Program-made: the position numbers and the translations under genes | Notes under the pieces: model-generated | The model's database searches: none | The model's input: the letters and a program-made list of their open reading frames with translations, nothing else | Told to the model about the DNA's origin: nothing | Assembly (NCBI GenBank): GCA_040905145.1 | Contig: JBBDSC010000030.1 | Span: 1-56,921 of the forward strand | Length of the DNA stretch: 56,921 bases | Direction of reading: 5' to 3' | From: DATGMS01 sp040905145 | GTDB taxonomy: Bacteria > Bacteroidota > Bacteroidia > Cytophagales > Cyclobacteriaceae | Part shown: positions 1 through 7,721 of the stretch, piece after piece | Numbering within the stretch: position 1 is the stretch's first letter | Layout: each line of letters begins with the position of its first letter

Positions 1-397
1 TCATAGACCAGTTTGTAAATCATTGTTGACCTGAACTCAAGTGGTGGAATTAGTTGGCCAGTTATTCTCCTCAGGAAAGATCAACCAATTATATGAAATA
101 TCGGATTACTTTTGAATATCCGGCCATTGGTCCAATGTGGTATTTATCAACCTGGTCTCTTTGTACCTCAATAGTTATTAAAAGAACAGAAGAAGCCAAA
201 GAATTTGAGTCGGAAAGGTTGTACTGTCATAAGATACTTCTGTCAAGAAATGAAAGGAAGAATTGTCAACACTCAATGTTCAACACTCAATTCTCAAGTA
301 GTTGGAAAACATCTAACAGCAAGCATTCCAGCATTGGGCATTGATTATTGTTTTATTGAATATTGAGAATAAGGTATATTCAGGCCACTGATTATGG
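1..397. other. Non-coding left edge with AT-rich repeat-like DNA
   Basis: No gene is recognised here. The + strand is open from 54 to 344, but its translation resembles no family I know and its second half (about 255-292) is made of repeated CAACACTCAAT-like words, so I do not call it coding. From about 255 to 372 the sequence has one half rich in TCAACACTCAA and another rich in ATTGGGCATTGATTATTG, which are partly complementary, the usual look of AT-rich dispersed intergenic repeats in Bacteroidota. The first 200 bases may be the eroded end of a gene lying left of the window; that cannot be settled from this sequence. Confidence 0.4.
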
Positions 398-1195
398 TTA
401 CCAAACCTCTTGCACCACATCCCCTACCTTAACCGTACCGGTGGTCAGGGCAATCATGTTTTGGCCAAAAAGCACTTTTTTACCCACGGTCCTGTATTGG
501 GCCAGAGTCTTTAAGGGATCTTTCCCTGTAATCGCTGTTTCTTGATCCACGGTGGTCACAACACATCTTCCACAGGGTTTGGTGATCTTAAAAAGGCATT
601 CACCGATCTTCACCTTTTCCCATTTGTCTTCTTCAAAAGCCTCCCCTCCGGAAAAAACCAAGTTGGGACGGAACCTGTTCATGGGGACTGGAACTATGAG
701 TTTTCCATTGAGATCATCCAATGATTTTTGGCCTATTATTAAAAAGGGCATGGCGTCCGCAAAACTTACAGTTTCCTGGTTTACCGCATGCTTCTCCTCG
801 ATGTGTCGTTTGGTGGATAAAGGCATACGGACAAGCCGGCAAGGAATGCCAAGGGCCCGGGAAAACCAATCATTGGATTCCGGGCTGACCAATTGGCCTA
901 TCACCGTATCATCCCAAACGGTCACGGGAATGAAATTATTGGTTTGAGGTTCAAACGGGATCCAATGGAGCAATTCCGGTTGTTGTTTATGCATGATTTT
1001 CAAACCTTGTGACTCAATTATCACCTGCAAGAGTGCCAACTCGTGAAGAGTTCGTTGAGATAGAAAGCGGCCGTTTTCATCCACTAACATCCATCTTCTG
1101 TCGAACTGAAATCCGCGGATCTCAACCTGTGCTTCTGAAACCCGGACGCCGCCGAGGGATTTGATGGGATAGATATGGATGTCCTGGAGTTGCAT
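398..1195 (-). CDS. MOSC domain-containing protein (mARC/YcbX-like)
   Basis: 265 residues, the normal length for the MOSC N-terminal beta-barrel plus MOSC domain family. The N-terminal barrel covers about residues 1-120 (opens DIHIYPIKSLGG) and the MOSC domain about 130-262. The family signature MNRFRPNLVF lies at 172-181 and KPCGRCVVTTVD at 207-217; by analogy with mARC and YcbX, Cys211 of that motif is the likely ligand of the molybdenum cofactor. Such proteins reduce N-hydroxylated bases and related compounds in the cytoplasm and take electrons from a partner flavin or Fe-S protein. No fused ferredoxin domain is present and no partner gene is adjacent, so the electron donor is unknown. It stands alone and is divergent from dnaK. 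The exact substrate is not predictable. Confidence 0.88.
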   Translation of the reverse strand: MQLQDIHIYPIKSLGGVRVSEAQVEIRGFQFDRRWMLVDENGRFLSQRTLHELALLQVIIESQGLKIMHKQQPELLHWIPFEPQTNNFIPVTVWDDTVIGQLVSPESNDWFSRALGIPCRLVRMPLSTKRHIEEKHAVNQETVSFADAMPFLIIGQKSLDDLNGKLIVPVPMNRFRPNLVFSGGEAFEEDKWEKVKIGECLFKITKPCGRCVVTTVDQETAITGKDPLKTLAQYRTVGKKVLFGQNMIALTTGTVKVGDVVQEVW

Positions 1196-1556
1196 GGTGG
1201 TTTTTCGGCTAAGATAAAGTGTTCTTATTTAAACCTTGGTCAATTTTTGCTGAAAAATTACAGTGGAAGTTTACTTTAAGCTGAAAAAGCAAGAATCTTT
1301 AAAGTCTGCTTTCATTATTAGAACCTAATTCATCTTTGGTAGACAGCATTATTCCTGCCATTGCCATTTTAACCTTTTTGGCTTGGAGGAATATTTTATT
1401 ATGTGGCAGGAAATCCGGAGTATGAAGCAGACTGACTGACAATCTGGCATAAATGGAGCCGCAAAATCAGTTGGCACATGTGTTGTTAATAAGGTTTCAG
1501 TAAAGGAACTTGAATCGAATAAAATAGATTTGATCACTGATAAATAGTAAAAAGAT
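1196..1556. other. Intergenic region upstream of dnaK
   Basis: 361 bases between the divergent MOSC gene and dnaK. I see no CIRCE operator (TTAGCACTC-N9-GAGTGCTAA) and no tRNA. A Bacteroidota-type -7 box TAGATTTG at 1525-1532 lies 24 bases before the dnaK ATG and is a candidate start of transcription, although no TTG is well placed for a -33 box. The minus-strand open frame that enters from the dnaK side is a shadow. Confidence 0.4.
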
Positions 1557-3482
1557 ATGGGAAAAATTATTGGTATAGACTTGGGGACCACAAACTCTTG
1601 CGTAGCTGTAATGGAAGGCAATGAGCCTGTGGTGATACAGAACAGTGAGGGTAGGAGAACTACACCTTCAATTGTTGCATTTTTGGACAATGGTAATGGA
1701 GAGAGAAAAGTAGGTGACCCTGCAAAGAGACAGGCAATCACAAACCCAGCCAATACCATTTCCTCTGTAAAGAGGTTTATGGGTAAAAAGTTCTCTGAAG
1801 TTACTGATGAGAAGAAGCAGGCTTCTTACACAGTTGAACAAGGGCCTAACGATAATGTAGCCATTAAAATAGGAGACCGTACCTACACGCCACAGGAACT
1901 TTCTGCAATGATCCTCCAGAAAATGAAATCCACTGCGGAAGATTTTTTGGGACAAGAAGTTTCTGAGGCGGTGATTACTGTGCCAGCTTACTTTAACGAT
2001 GCTGAGCGTCAGGCAACCAAAGAAGCCGGGCAGATCGCAGGCTTGGATGTAAAAAGGATTATCAATGAACCGACTGCTGCTGCCTTGGCCTATGGAATGG
2101 ACAAGAAAAACAAGGACATGAAAATAGCAGTTTATGACCTTGGTGGGGGAACATTTGATATTTCTGTGCTTGAGCTTGGCGATGGCGTGTTTGAAGTGAA
2201 ATCAACCAACGGGGATGTTCATTTGGGTGGTGATGATTTTGATCAGGTGATCATAAACTGGTTGGCTGATGAGTTCAATACGGAAGAATCCATTGATCTC
2301 CGAAAAGATCCGATGGCACTTCAGCGACTAAAAGAAGCTTCAGAGAAAGCAAAAATAGAATTGTCCAGCTCTGCTTCAACTGAGATCAACTTACCTTATA
2401 TTACAGCCACTCAAACTGGCCCTAAACACTTGGTAAGGACATTGTCGAGGGCTAAATTTGAACAATTATCCGAAGATTTGATTAAAAGGTCTTTAGGGCC
2501 TGTGAAGAAAGCGATGAAAGATGCCGGATTGTCGGCCTCTGACATTGATGAAGTCATCCTGGTAGGTGGATCTACCCGTATTCCAAGGATACAAGAAGAG
2601 GTAGAGAAGATCTTTGGTAGGAAACCTTCAAAAGGAGTAAACCCTGATGAGGTAGTTGCCATTGGAGCAGCGATCCAAGGTGGGGTATTGACTGGCGAAG
2701 TGAAGGATGTCTTGTTATTGGATGTCACCCCGCTTTCTTTAGGAATAGAAACAATGGGTGGAGTATTCACCAAACTTATTGAATCAAACACTACTATTCC
2801 TTCCAAGAAGTCAGAGGTATTTTCTACAGCGGCAGATAATCAACCAGCGGTAGATATCCATGTGCTTCAGGGAGAGAGGCCTATGGCGAAGGATAACAGG
2901 AGTATAGGTAGGTTCCAGTTGACTGATATTCCGCCAGCCCAAAGGGGAGTGCCTCAAATTGAAGTTACCTTTGACATTGATGCCAATGGGATCCTGAATG
3001 TGTCTGCAAAAGACAAAGGAACTGGTAAAGAACAGAAGATCAAGATTGAAGCTTCATCTGGATTATCCGAAGAGGAAATAGAAAGAATGAAGAAAGAAGC
3101 TGAAGCCAATGCCACTTCTGATAAGGAAGAAAAAGAAAAAATCGATAAACTTAATCAAGCAGACAGTTTGGTATTTCAAACTGAAAAGCAATTGAAGGAA
3201 TTTGGCGATAAACTTTCAGAAGGTAACAAAACAGCCATTAACGGAGCCTTGGATAAGCTGAAATCCGCCCATCAGGCGCAGGATGTGGCTTCCATTGAGC
3301 CAGCCATGGAAGGTTTGAACAAAGCTTGGGAAGCTGCTTCTCAGGAAATGTACAACACTAGCCAAGGAGAAGATGCACAACAAGGTGCTCCAGAGGCTGA
3401 CAGTTCTTCTACATCCGATGGATCCGGAGATGGCGTATCTGATGTAGATTACGAAGAAGTAAATGATGAAAACAAGAAATAA
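1557..3482 (+). CDS. dnaK: Molecular chaperone DnaK (Hsp70)
   Basis: 641 residues, standard DnaK length. The ATPase domain starts IIGIDLGTTNSCVAVMEG (phosphate-1 motif, residues 4-21) and contains the second phosphate loop VYDLGGGTFDISVLELG near residue 193. The conserved linker VLLLDVTPLSLGIETMGG precedes the substrate-binding domain, which is followed by the helical lid and a Gly/Ser/Asp-rich tail ending in acidic residues. It binds exposed hydrophobic segments of unfolded proteins in an ATP cycle with DnaJ and GrpE. Neither dnaJ nor grpE is in the window. A Rho-independent terminator follows at 3509-3544, so it is probably transcribed alone. The short gene after it is a GroES-like protein, another chaperone-type product. 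Confidence 0.98.
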   Translation: MGKIIGIDLGTTNSCVAVMEGNEPVVIQNSEGRRTTPSIVAFLDNGNGERKVGDPAKRQAITNPANTISSVKRFMGKKFSEVTDEKKQASYTVEQGPNDNVAIKIGDRTYTPQELSAMILQKMKSTAEDFLGQEVSEAVITVPAYFNDAERQATKEAGQIAGLDVKRIINEPTAAALAYGMDKKNKDMKIAVYDLGGGTFDISVLELGDGVFEVKSTNGDVHLGGDDFDQVIINWLADEFNTEESIDLRKDPMALQRLKEASEKAKIELSSSASTEINLPYITATQTGPKHLVRTLSRAKFEQLSEDLIKRSLGPVKKAMKDAGLSASDIDEVILVGGSTRIPRIQEEVEKIFGRKPSKGVNPDEVVAIGAAIQGGVLTGEVKDVLLLDVTPLSLGIETMGGVFTKLIESNTTIPSKKSEVFSTAADNQPAVDIHVLQGERPMAKDNRSIGRFQLTDIPPAQRGVPQIEVTFDIDANGILNVSAKDKGTGKEQKIKIEASSGLSEEEIERMKKEAEANATSDKEEKEKIDKLNQADSLVFQTEKQLKEFGDKLSEGNKTAINGALDKLKSAHQAQDVASIEPAMEGLNKAWEAASQEMYNTSQGEDAQQGAPEADSSSTSDGSGDGVSDVDYEEVNDENKK

Positions 3483-3508
3483 TCATTCATAGTTTATAGA
3501 GAGAAAGT

Positions 3509-3544
3509 ATGGCGTTCCATTATATTGGGATGCCATTCTTTTTA
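3509..3544 (+). terminator. Rho-independent terminator after dnaK
   Basis: ATGGCGTTCC (3509-3518) pairs with GGGATGCCAT (3527-3536) over 10 bp including two G-T pairs, with an 8-base loop, followed directly by a T-rich stretch. It lies 27 bases after the dnaK stop. Confidence 0.85.
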
Positions 3545-3650
3545 TTTGCCTATGACAAGGAGCGGGAAACCGGAAAATTTACCAGGCAGAGTTGTGGAGG
3601 TTGATTCCAGTTTTTCACATCATATTGATATAAAATAAAAATTGTTCGCT

Positions 3651-4025
3651 ATGCGTATTACATCCGAGAATAAGTTAAGAAAGCTTGTCATTGTAGGGGA
3701 CCGGGTTTTAATTCGGCTGAAGAAAGCCAGTGAAAAAACTTCCAGTGGGCTTTATCTTCCCCCGGGAGTTCAGGAAAAGGAAAAAGTACAGCAAGGGTAT
3801 ATTATGAGGGCAGGTCCCGGATATCCTATCCCACTTCCTTTGGAAGATAATGAACCTTGGGAAGATAAAGAGGAGAATATAAAATATATTCCTCTTCAAG
3901 CTAAAGAAGGAGATTTGGCCATTTTCTTAGTGAATGGTGCCCATGAGGTGATATATGAGGGGGACAAATACTTTATTGTACCCCAAAATGCCATTTTGAT
4001 GTTGGAAAGAGAAGAGGAATTATAA
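3651..4025 (+). CDS. Divergent GroES-like (Cpn10 fold) protein
   Basis: 124 residues from the ATG at 3651; an in-frame TTG lies 9 bases earlier but the ATG is preferred. The GroES pattern is visible: VGDRVLIRLKKASEKTSSGLYLPPG at the front (only about 25 residues in), with the mobile-loop-like segment SSGLYLPPGVQ, then GYIMRAGPGY and a C-terminal strand pair ending EGDKYFIVPQNAILMLE. It is longer than a true GroES (about 95 residues) because of an acidic insert of about 25 residues with PLEDNEPWEDKEEN. There is no groEL beside it; it follows dnaK across a terminator. It is therefore a GroES paralogue rather than the housekeeping co-chaperonin. Function is unknown: it may cap a chaperonin or have acquired another job. 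Confidence 0.75.
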   Translation: MRITSENKLRKLVIVGDRVLIRLKKASEKTSSGLYLPPGVQEKEKVQQGYIMRAGPGYPIPLPLEDNEPWEDKEENIKYIPLQAKEGDLAIFLVNGAHEVIYEGDKYFIVPQNAILMLEREEEL

Positions 4026-4053
4026 AAAAAGTTCATTGATTTGAGCTTTTTTT
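4024..4053. terminator. Bidirectional terminator between convergent genes
   Basis: AAAAAAAGTTCA (4024-4035) and TGAGCTTTTTTT (4042-4053) form an A/T-flanked hairpin between the GroES-like gene (+) and the small secreted protein (-). An A-run on one side and a T-run on the other suit termination from both directions. Confidence 0.7.
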
Positions 4054-4071
4054 ATTTTCACCTTTTAGACT

Positions 4072-4371
4072 TTAATCATTTTGCCAAGGTTTTTTGTTTT
4101 TTGCTTTTGGCCCGGTAATTTTTTCTCTTACTCTTAACTCAGATGTAACCTCAGATTTATTGGCGTCATCTTGCCATGGCTTTCTATTCTTATAAGCAGG
4201 TCCTTTTACTTCCTTTTCATCCACTCTTACCACCAAGGCGCCTGTTCTTGCCTGTTGCTTCCAAGGTTTGTAATTCTTGGCCGCAGGGCCTTTAAGATCT
4301 TGATGAGATTGCGCATAGGACACATTAAAGGCTAGAAAAAATGTGGATAACATAAATGTGGATCTTAACAT
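4072..4371 (-). CDS. Small secreted protein with three GPxxKNxKPW repeats
   Basis: 99 residues. Residues 1-20 form a signal peptide (Lys/Arg-poor start, FMLSTFFLAF core, SYA-Q cleavage site). The mature part is strongly basic and contains three spaced copies of one motif: KGPAAKNYKPWKQ (27-39), KGPAYKNRKPWQDD (56-69) and TGPKAKNKKPWQND (86-99), at a spacing of about 29-30 residues. Between them are short charged linkers with alternating VRVDEKE/LRVREK segments that could be strands. I do not recognise the family. The repeats suggest a peptide that binds something repetitive or acidic in the periplasm or outside the cell, but no function can be assigned. It has its own promoter region (4372-4664) and converges on the GroES-like gene. 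Confidence 0.72.
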   Translation of the reverse strand: MLRSTFMLSTFFLAFNVSYAQSHQDLKGPAAKNYKPWKQQARTGALVVRVDEKEVKGPAYKNRKPWQDDANKSEVTSELRVREKITGPKAKNKKPWQND

Positions 4372-4664
4372 AATTGACAGGGTTCTATTTCTAATAAATA
4401 TTACTTCTGTATATTACGTAATGGGAAAAAAATGTTTGTTTACCAGGGGAATTTTTCTACATTTTTTTCGAATTATTAAAATTATATGCTGCTCATGAAG
4501 CCTAAATATTAAAAAATAGATATATTTTAAAACATGTAGTTGTATTTTTTATGCTTAATCTTCTGTTTTAGGTTAAAAAATAAATAGAATTTTTAGAAAA
4601 GGACAAGAAAACAGCAAGCCATGGTCTCTATTTAGAACCATGGCTTATTGTTTAAAAATAAATT
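4372..4664. other. AT-rich intergenic region upstream of the KPW-repeat gene
   Basis: About 290 bases, very AT-rich, holding the presumed promoter of the minus-strand secreted repeat protein and, at its right end, the terminator of the porin gene. I saw no further gene or RNA. Confidence 0.4.
4616..4646 (-). terminator. Terminator of the amt-porin unit
   Basis: A perfect 10-bp inverted repeat, AAGCCATGGT (4616-4625) and ACCATGGCTT (4637-4646), with an 11-base loop. On the minus strand the stem is followed by TGCTGTTTTCTT. It lies 19 bases past the porin stop. Confidence 0.75.
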
Positions 4665-5831
4665 TTAAAAAGAGAATACGGCGGCAAGTAAAAAGGAAGT
4701 TAGGCTTTTGGAATCTTCAAGGCTGTTGTCGATAAAGAAATTTTCAGACATGGAGTCCAGTCTTATTTCTGGAATCAACATCAAGTTATTGGCCACTTTC
4801 GCATTTCCGGAAAGGGTCACGGCAAATACGCTTCCATCATCTTCACCATTAACACCGATTACATCTTCTAGCCCACCATTGAATACGTTGAAATATTCTG
4901 CTCTGGCCCCCAAGGCAAATTTCTCAGAAGTGGTGGCCTGTATATAGCCGGCAATCCCATAAAATCCGGATCCATTACCATCTATATCTGAAATGGAGCT
5001 TCCATTATAAAATTCTCCGGCAGAAGTGGTGTTATAAGTGGTATTAAGGCCTAGGTAAAGAGCCTCTGTGGCATTGTAGCCTGCGGTGAGATCGATTTGA
5101 AAAGTGTTTCCAGCTGACATTTGGTTTCCTGATAAAGGAAAGTCTTCATCTAATCTACCATCCTGGTCACCATAGAGTAAGTTAAGCCAAGTGCCTCCGG
5201 CCTCAGTTTCATACCCTACTTGAGCACCTATTGTATAGGTTCCAAGCAAGTTGAACTCGGTCATATCCGTGGGGTTCATAACAGCCGCCATAAAGGACAA
5301 GTTGTCAGATAGGGCAAAGTCGGCCTTTAAACCAGTATGGGAAAATGGACCATAGGAGAACATGTAAGAGGTGGAGTAATTGAAATTGCCGGTAGGGGAA
5401 ATTACTTCGTACCCTAGGTAAGTATTGAAATTGCCCATGGTAAGGGTTAAGGCATCGTTTACATTCCAATACATGTATAATTGGTTGACAATTTGGGAAC
5501 TTCCGGCAAGTCCTCCTGTATATAATGGAGAACCAAATACCGCATCCTCCCCTCTGGGGCCGAAAACCAGATCTGCTACAAAGCCTACTTTTTCACCCTC
5601 GTAGGCTGCAATTATGTTGGCCATACCTAGTGAAAAGCCAGACAGGTTTCCAAAAGAAGTGGCAGGTGCCTGCATAAATTCACCTTTGTTGGGAGCATTG
5701 AGATTTGCTCTGTAATAGGCATCTACTGATCCGGAGAACGTTACACTTGAATCTTCTATCTCTTCTTGTGCCAACACAACATGTAGTGAGGATAAAAGTA
5801 ATAATACAATTAGCAGTTGACCTTTTTTCAT
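4665..5831 (-). CDS. Outer-membrane beta-barrel porin, OmpL-like (BBP2 type)
   Basis: 388 residues with an N-terminal signal peptide (MKKGQLLIVLLLLSSLHVVLA, cleaved near 21). After a short acidic linker the chain is a continuous series of amphipathic strands with aromatic girdles, beginning VTFSGSVDAYYRANL and ending in Phe (SFLLAAVFSF), as outer-membrane barrels do. Glycine-rich turns such as DIDGNGSGFYG are typical of the putative beta-barrel porin-2 group. It lies 126 bases downstream of amt on the same strand, an arrangement that suggests a route for ammonium or small nitrogen compounds across the outer membrane; that link is inference. A 12-bp inverted repeat sits in the gap between them and may set relative expression. 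Confidence 0.85.
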   Translation of the reverse strand: MKKGQLLIVLLLLSSLHVVLAQEEIEDSSVTFSGSVDAYYRANLNAPNKGEFMQAPATSFGNLSGFSLGMANIIAAYEGEKVGFVADLVFGPRGEDAVFGSPLYTGGLAGSSQIVNQLYMYWNVNDALTLTMGNFNTYLGYEVISPTGNFNYSTSYMFSYGPFSHTGLKADFALSDNLSFMAAVMNPTDMTEFNLLGTYTIGAQVGYETEAGGTWLNLLYGDQDGRLDEDFPLSGNQMSAGNTFQIDLTAGYNATEALYLGLNTTYNTTSAGEFYNGSSISDIDGNGSGFYGIAGYIQATTSEKFALGARAEYFNVFNGGLEDVIGVNGEDDGSVFAVTLSGNAKVANNLMLIPEIRLDSMSENFFIDNSLEDSKSLTSFLLAAVFSF

Positions 5832-5871
5832 TTTAGTTTTGATTATTGGTTGATTTTTAGATTGACTGATA

Positions 5872-5926
5872 AGAACCCTGCCCCAGTTTGAAAGAGAGTG
5901 GTGTTTTTTTCGAAGGGCAGGGTTCT
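5872..5926. promoter_or_regulatory. 12-bp perfect inverted repeat between amt and porin
   Basis: AGAACCCTGCCC (5872-5883) and GGGCAGGGTTCT (5915-5926) are perfectly complementary around a 31-base loop. A T-run follows on the plus strand, where there is no gene; on the strand that is transcribed from amt towards the porin there is no T-run after the stem. It is therefore more likely an RNA processing or stability stem, or an operator, than a simple terminator for amt. Confidence 0.55.
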
Positions 5927-5957
5927 ACTTTTTTTATGGCTTGTTGTGGATGTTTGA

Positions 5958-7268
5958 TTATTCGTCGTAAACGATTGTATATCCTCTGATTCCGTGCTCG
6001 TGAGAATCCAGCCCGTTTCTTTCGTGTTCCTCAGAAACCCTGATTCCTACGGTTACTTTCAGTACATAGAAGATCAGAAAGGCTGAGAGGAAAGCGGTGG
6101 CTCCGCAGATAAGAACACCTGCCAGCTGTGTCAGGAACGAATGGTCTGGGTTGGTAGAGAAAATGCCCACTGCCAAAGTGCCCCATATCCCGCAGGTGAG
6201 GTGTACAGATACGGCTCCGACCACATCATCTAGTTTCATTTTGTTCAGGAATACTGAAGAGAGCACAACCAGTATGCCTGCGATAAAGCCAATAATAAGT
6301 GCGAAACCGGGAGTGACTACGTCAGCTCCAGCGGTGATGCCTACCAGACCTGCCAAGATCCCGTTTAGGACCATGCCCAAATCCAGTCTTTTGAATATAA
6401 AATAAGCGGCGAGGAAACCGCCTAATCCCCCGCCACATGCGGCAAGGCAAGTTGTTACCAATACAAAGGATACCAAGGCAGGATCGGCAGAAAGTACTGA
6501 GCCTCCGTTAAACCCGAACCAACCCAGCCAGAGCAGGAATACACCGATTACGGCCAAAGGAACACTGGCGCCTGGTTTATCTATTGTTTTCCCGTTGACA
6601 TATTTCCCGATACGCGGACCAACAAGAATAACGCCGGCCAAGGCTCCCCATCCGCCCACGGAGTGAACCAAAGTGGAACCGGCAAAATCGTAGAATCCCC
6701 AGTCATCTAGGACTCCGCCGCCCCATTTCCAACTGCCGATCAAGGGATAGACAAGGCCTACATATATTAAGGTGAATGCCAGATAGGCCCAGAGTTTTAC
6801 CCTTTCTGCAATGGCACCTGAGACAATGGTGGCTGCTGTGGCGGCAAACATGGCTTGGAATAGGAAGTCTGTCCAGTAAGTGTAGCCTGCATCTGCATAA
6901 TCCGCAGATACATCGGCATTTTCAGGGGAGAACCAGAACATGCTCCATCCCGCTCCATCAAATCCGAACCATCCAGGAACATCGAAACCGGGATACATAA
7001 GAAAAAACCCACACAATGCGTAAGATACTATACCTATAATAGGTGTAACAGTATTTTTAAAGAGAATATTGACTGTGTTTTTGGCTTGTCCAAAGCCTGC
7101 TTCCACCCCGGCAAAACCAAGGTGCATAATGAATACGAGTGCAGTGGACAACATCATCCACACATTGTTTGTTGTCAGGAGGCTTTGGGTAAAGTTTACT
7201 GATAAATCCGCGCCTTGTGCGAGATTCTCAGTGCCTACTTGGGCTAGCACGGTAAAATTCCATTTCAT
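5958..7268 (-). CDS. amt: Ammonium transporter (Amt/Rh family)
   Basis: 436 residues, about eleven to twelve membrane segments. The two pore histidines are visible in STLVHSVGGWGALAG and VSVHLTCGIWGTLAVG, together with the Amt signature FNGGSVLSADP. The hydrophobic start, which ends in AQ near residue 10, may be a short signal-like segment as in other Amt proteins. It takes up ammonium across the inner membrane when nitrogen is scarce. The cytoplasmic tail is short and ends HEHGIRGYTIVYDE. No glnB/glnK gene for its usual PII regulator is adjacent. The OmpL-like porin follows on the same strand. Confidence 0.96.
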   Translation of the reverse strand: MKWNFTVLAQVGTENLAQGADLSVNFTQSLLTTNNVWMMLSTALVFIMHLGFAGVEAGFGQAKNTVNILFKNTVTPIIGIVSYALCGFFLMYPGFDVPGWFGFDGAGWSMFWFSPENADVSADYADAGYTYWTDFLFQAMFAATAATIVSGAIAERVKLWAYLAFTLIYVGLVYPLIGSWKWGGGVLDDWGFYDFAGSTLVHSVGGWGALAGVILVGPRIGKYVNGKTIDKPGASVPLAVIGVFLLWLGWFGFNGGSVLSADPALVSFVLVTTCLAACGGGLGGFLAAYFIFKRLDLGMVLNGILAGLVGITAGADVVTPGFALIIGFIAGILVVLSSVFLNKMKLDDVVGAVSVHLTCGIWGTLAVGIFSTNPDHSFLTQLAGVLICGATAFLSAFLIFYVLKVTVGIRVSEEHERNGLDSHEHGIRGYTIVYDE

Positions 7269-7542
7269 AATATTGGGTTTTTAGAGAGACACATTTTTTT
7301 AAAATTTAATGGATTGACATTTAAATCTTTCTAAATGTAGACACTTTTATAGTTAATAAACAAACCTATGTTAGAAAATATTGTAAAAAATAATTTAATG
7401 TAAGTGTTATTTTAGACCTACTATTATAATAAAAATGTAAAATGGTTAGTTTTTGATTATTATTTAGACCTATTCATTCTTTGTTAAAGGTTTTAAATTA
7501 ATAGAATCTGTCCATACTGTCGGGGCCCGCAGATTTGTCCGA

Positions 7543-7560
7543 CTTGCCTACCGGCAGGTC
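7543..7560. repeat. Short palindromic repeat, CCTACCGGCAGG core
   Basis: CTTGCCTACCGGCAGGTC is an imperfect palindrome centred on CCGG. It matches the left part of the 21-bp sequence inside the transposase remnant (CTTGCCTAYCGGCAGG shared), so the two are members of one short repeat family. Confidence 0.6.
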
Positions 7561-7609
7561 CACGCAGATAATCATAGGCCTTCATCCGCGAAAATCTTCC
7601 TAGCCTTTA

Positions 7610-7643
7610 ATCTGTGGTGAAAAAGAAGGATCTAACCACAGAT
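7610..7643. repeat. ATCTGTGGT inverted repeat
   Basis: ATCTGTGGT (7610-7618) and ACCACAGAT (7635-7643) are perfect inverted copies with a 16-base loop. The same word occurs again at about 8539-8548 (TAATCTGTGGT) on the other side of the transposase remnant and in part at 7677-7686. It is a common type of dispersed intergenic repeat; function unknown. Confidence 0.55.
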
Positions 7644-7688
7644 GGGCTCAGATTAACATAGAGAAAGAACTAAAAATAATCTGTGAGA

Positions 7689-7721
7689 ACCTGCCCGGGA
7701 GGCCATAGCCGTCAGGTTAAG
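7689..7721 (+). repeat. Left copy of a ~33-bp repeat flanking the transposase remnant
   Basis: The segment reads ACCTGCCCGGGAGG followed by CCATAGCCGTCAGGTTAAG. An inverted, diverged copy occurs at 8499-8534, sharing CCTGCC, GGCAGCCCATAGCCGTCA-like core and CTAAG/TTAAG end. The unit is itself partly palindromic (AACCTG at its start, CAGGTT near its end). Confidence 0.6.

Larger units (their letters stand above)
7269..7711. other. amt upstream region and repeat-rich accessory DNA
   Basis: From 7269 to about 7500 the DNA is very AT-rich and should hold the amt promoter; I could not pick a convincing -7 box. From about 7500 the composition changes to GC-richer, low-coding DNA with several short inverted repeats (listed separately) that leads into the transposase remnant. 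No intact gene is present. Confidence 0.5.

Noticed and set aside
54..344. Open frame of 96 codons at the left edge
   Set aside because: No similarity to any family I recognise and the second half consists of repeat words; kept only as a non-coding region.
1509..1532. CTTGAA near dnaK as a sigma-32 heat-shock -35 box
   Set aside because: No matching CCCCAT-type -10 follows, and Bacteroidota generally lack RpoH-type promoters; the TAGATTTG box is a better candidate.
1349..1759. Long minus-strand frame before and in dnaK
   Set aside because: It is antisense to dnaK and has no recognisable protein features.
2411..2806. Minus-strand frame inside dnaK
   Set aside because: Shadow of the dnaK coding sequence, composition and codons follow dnaK.
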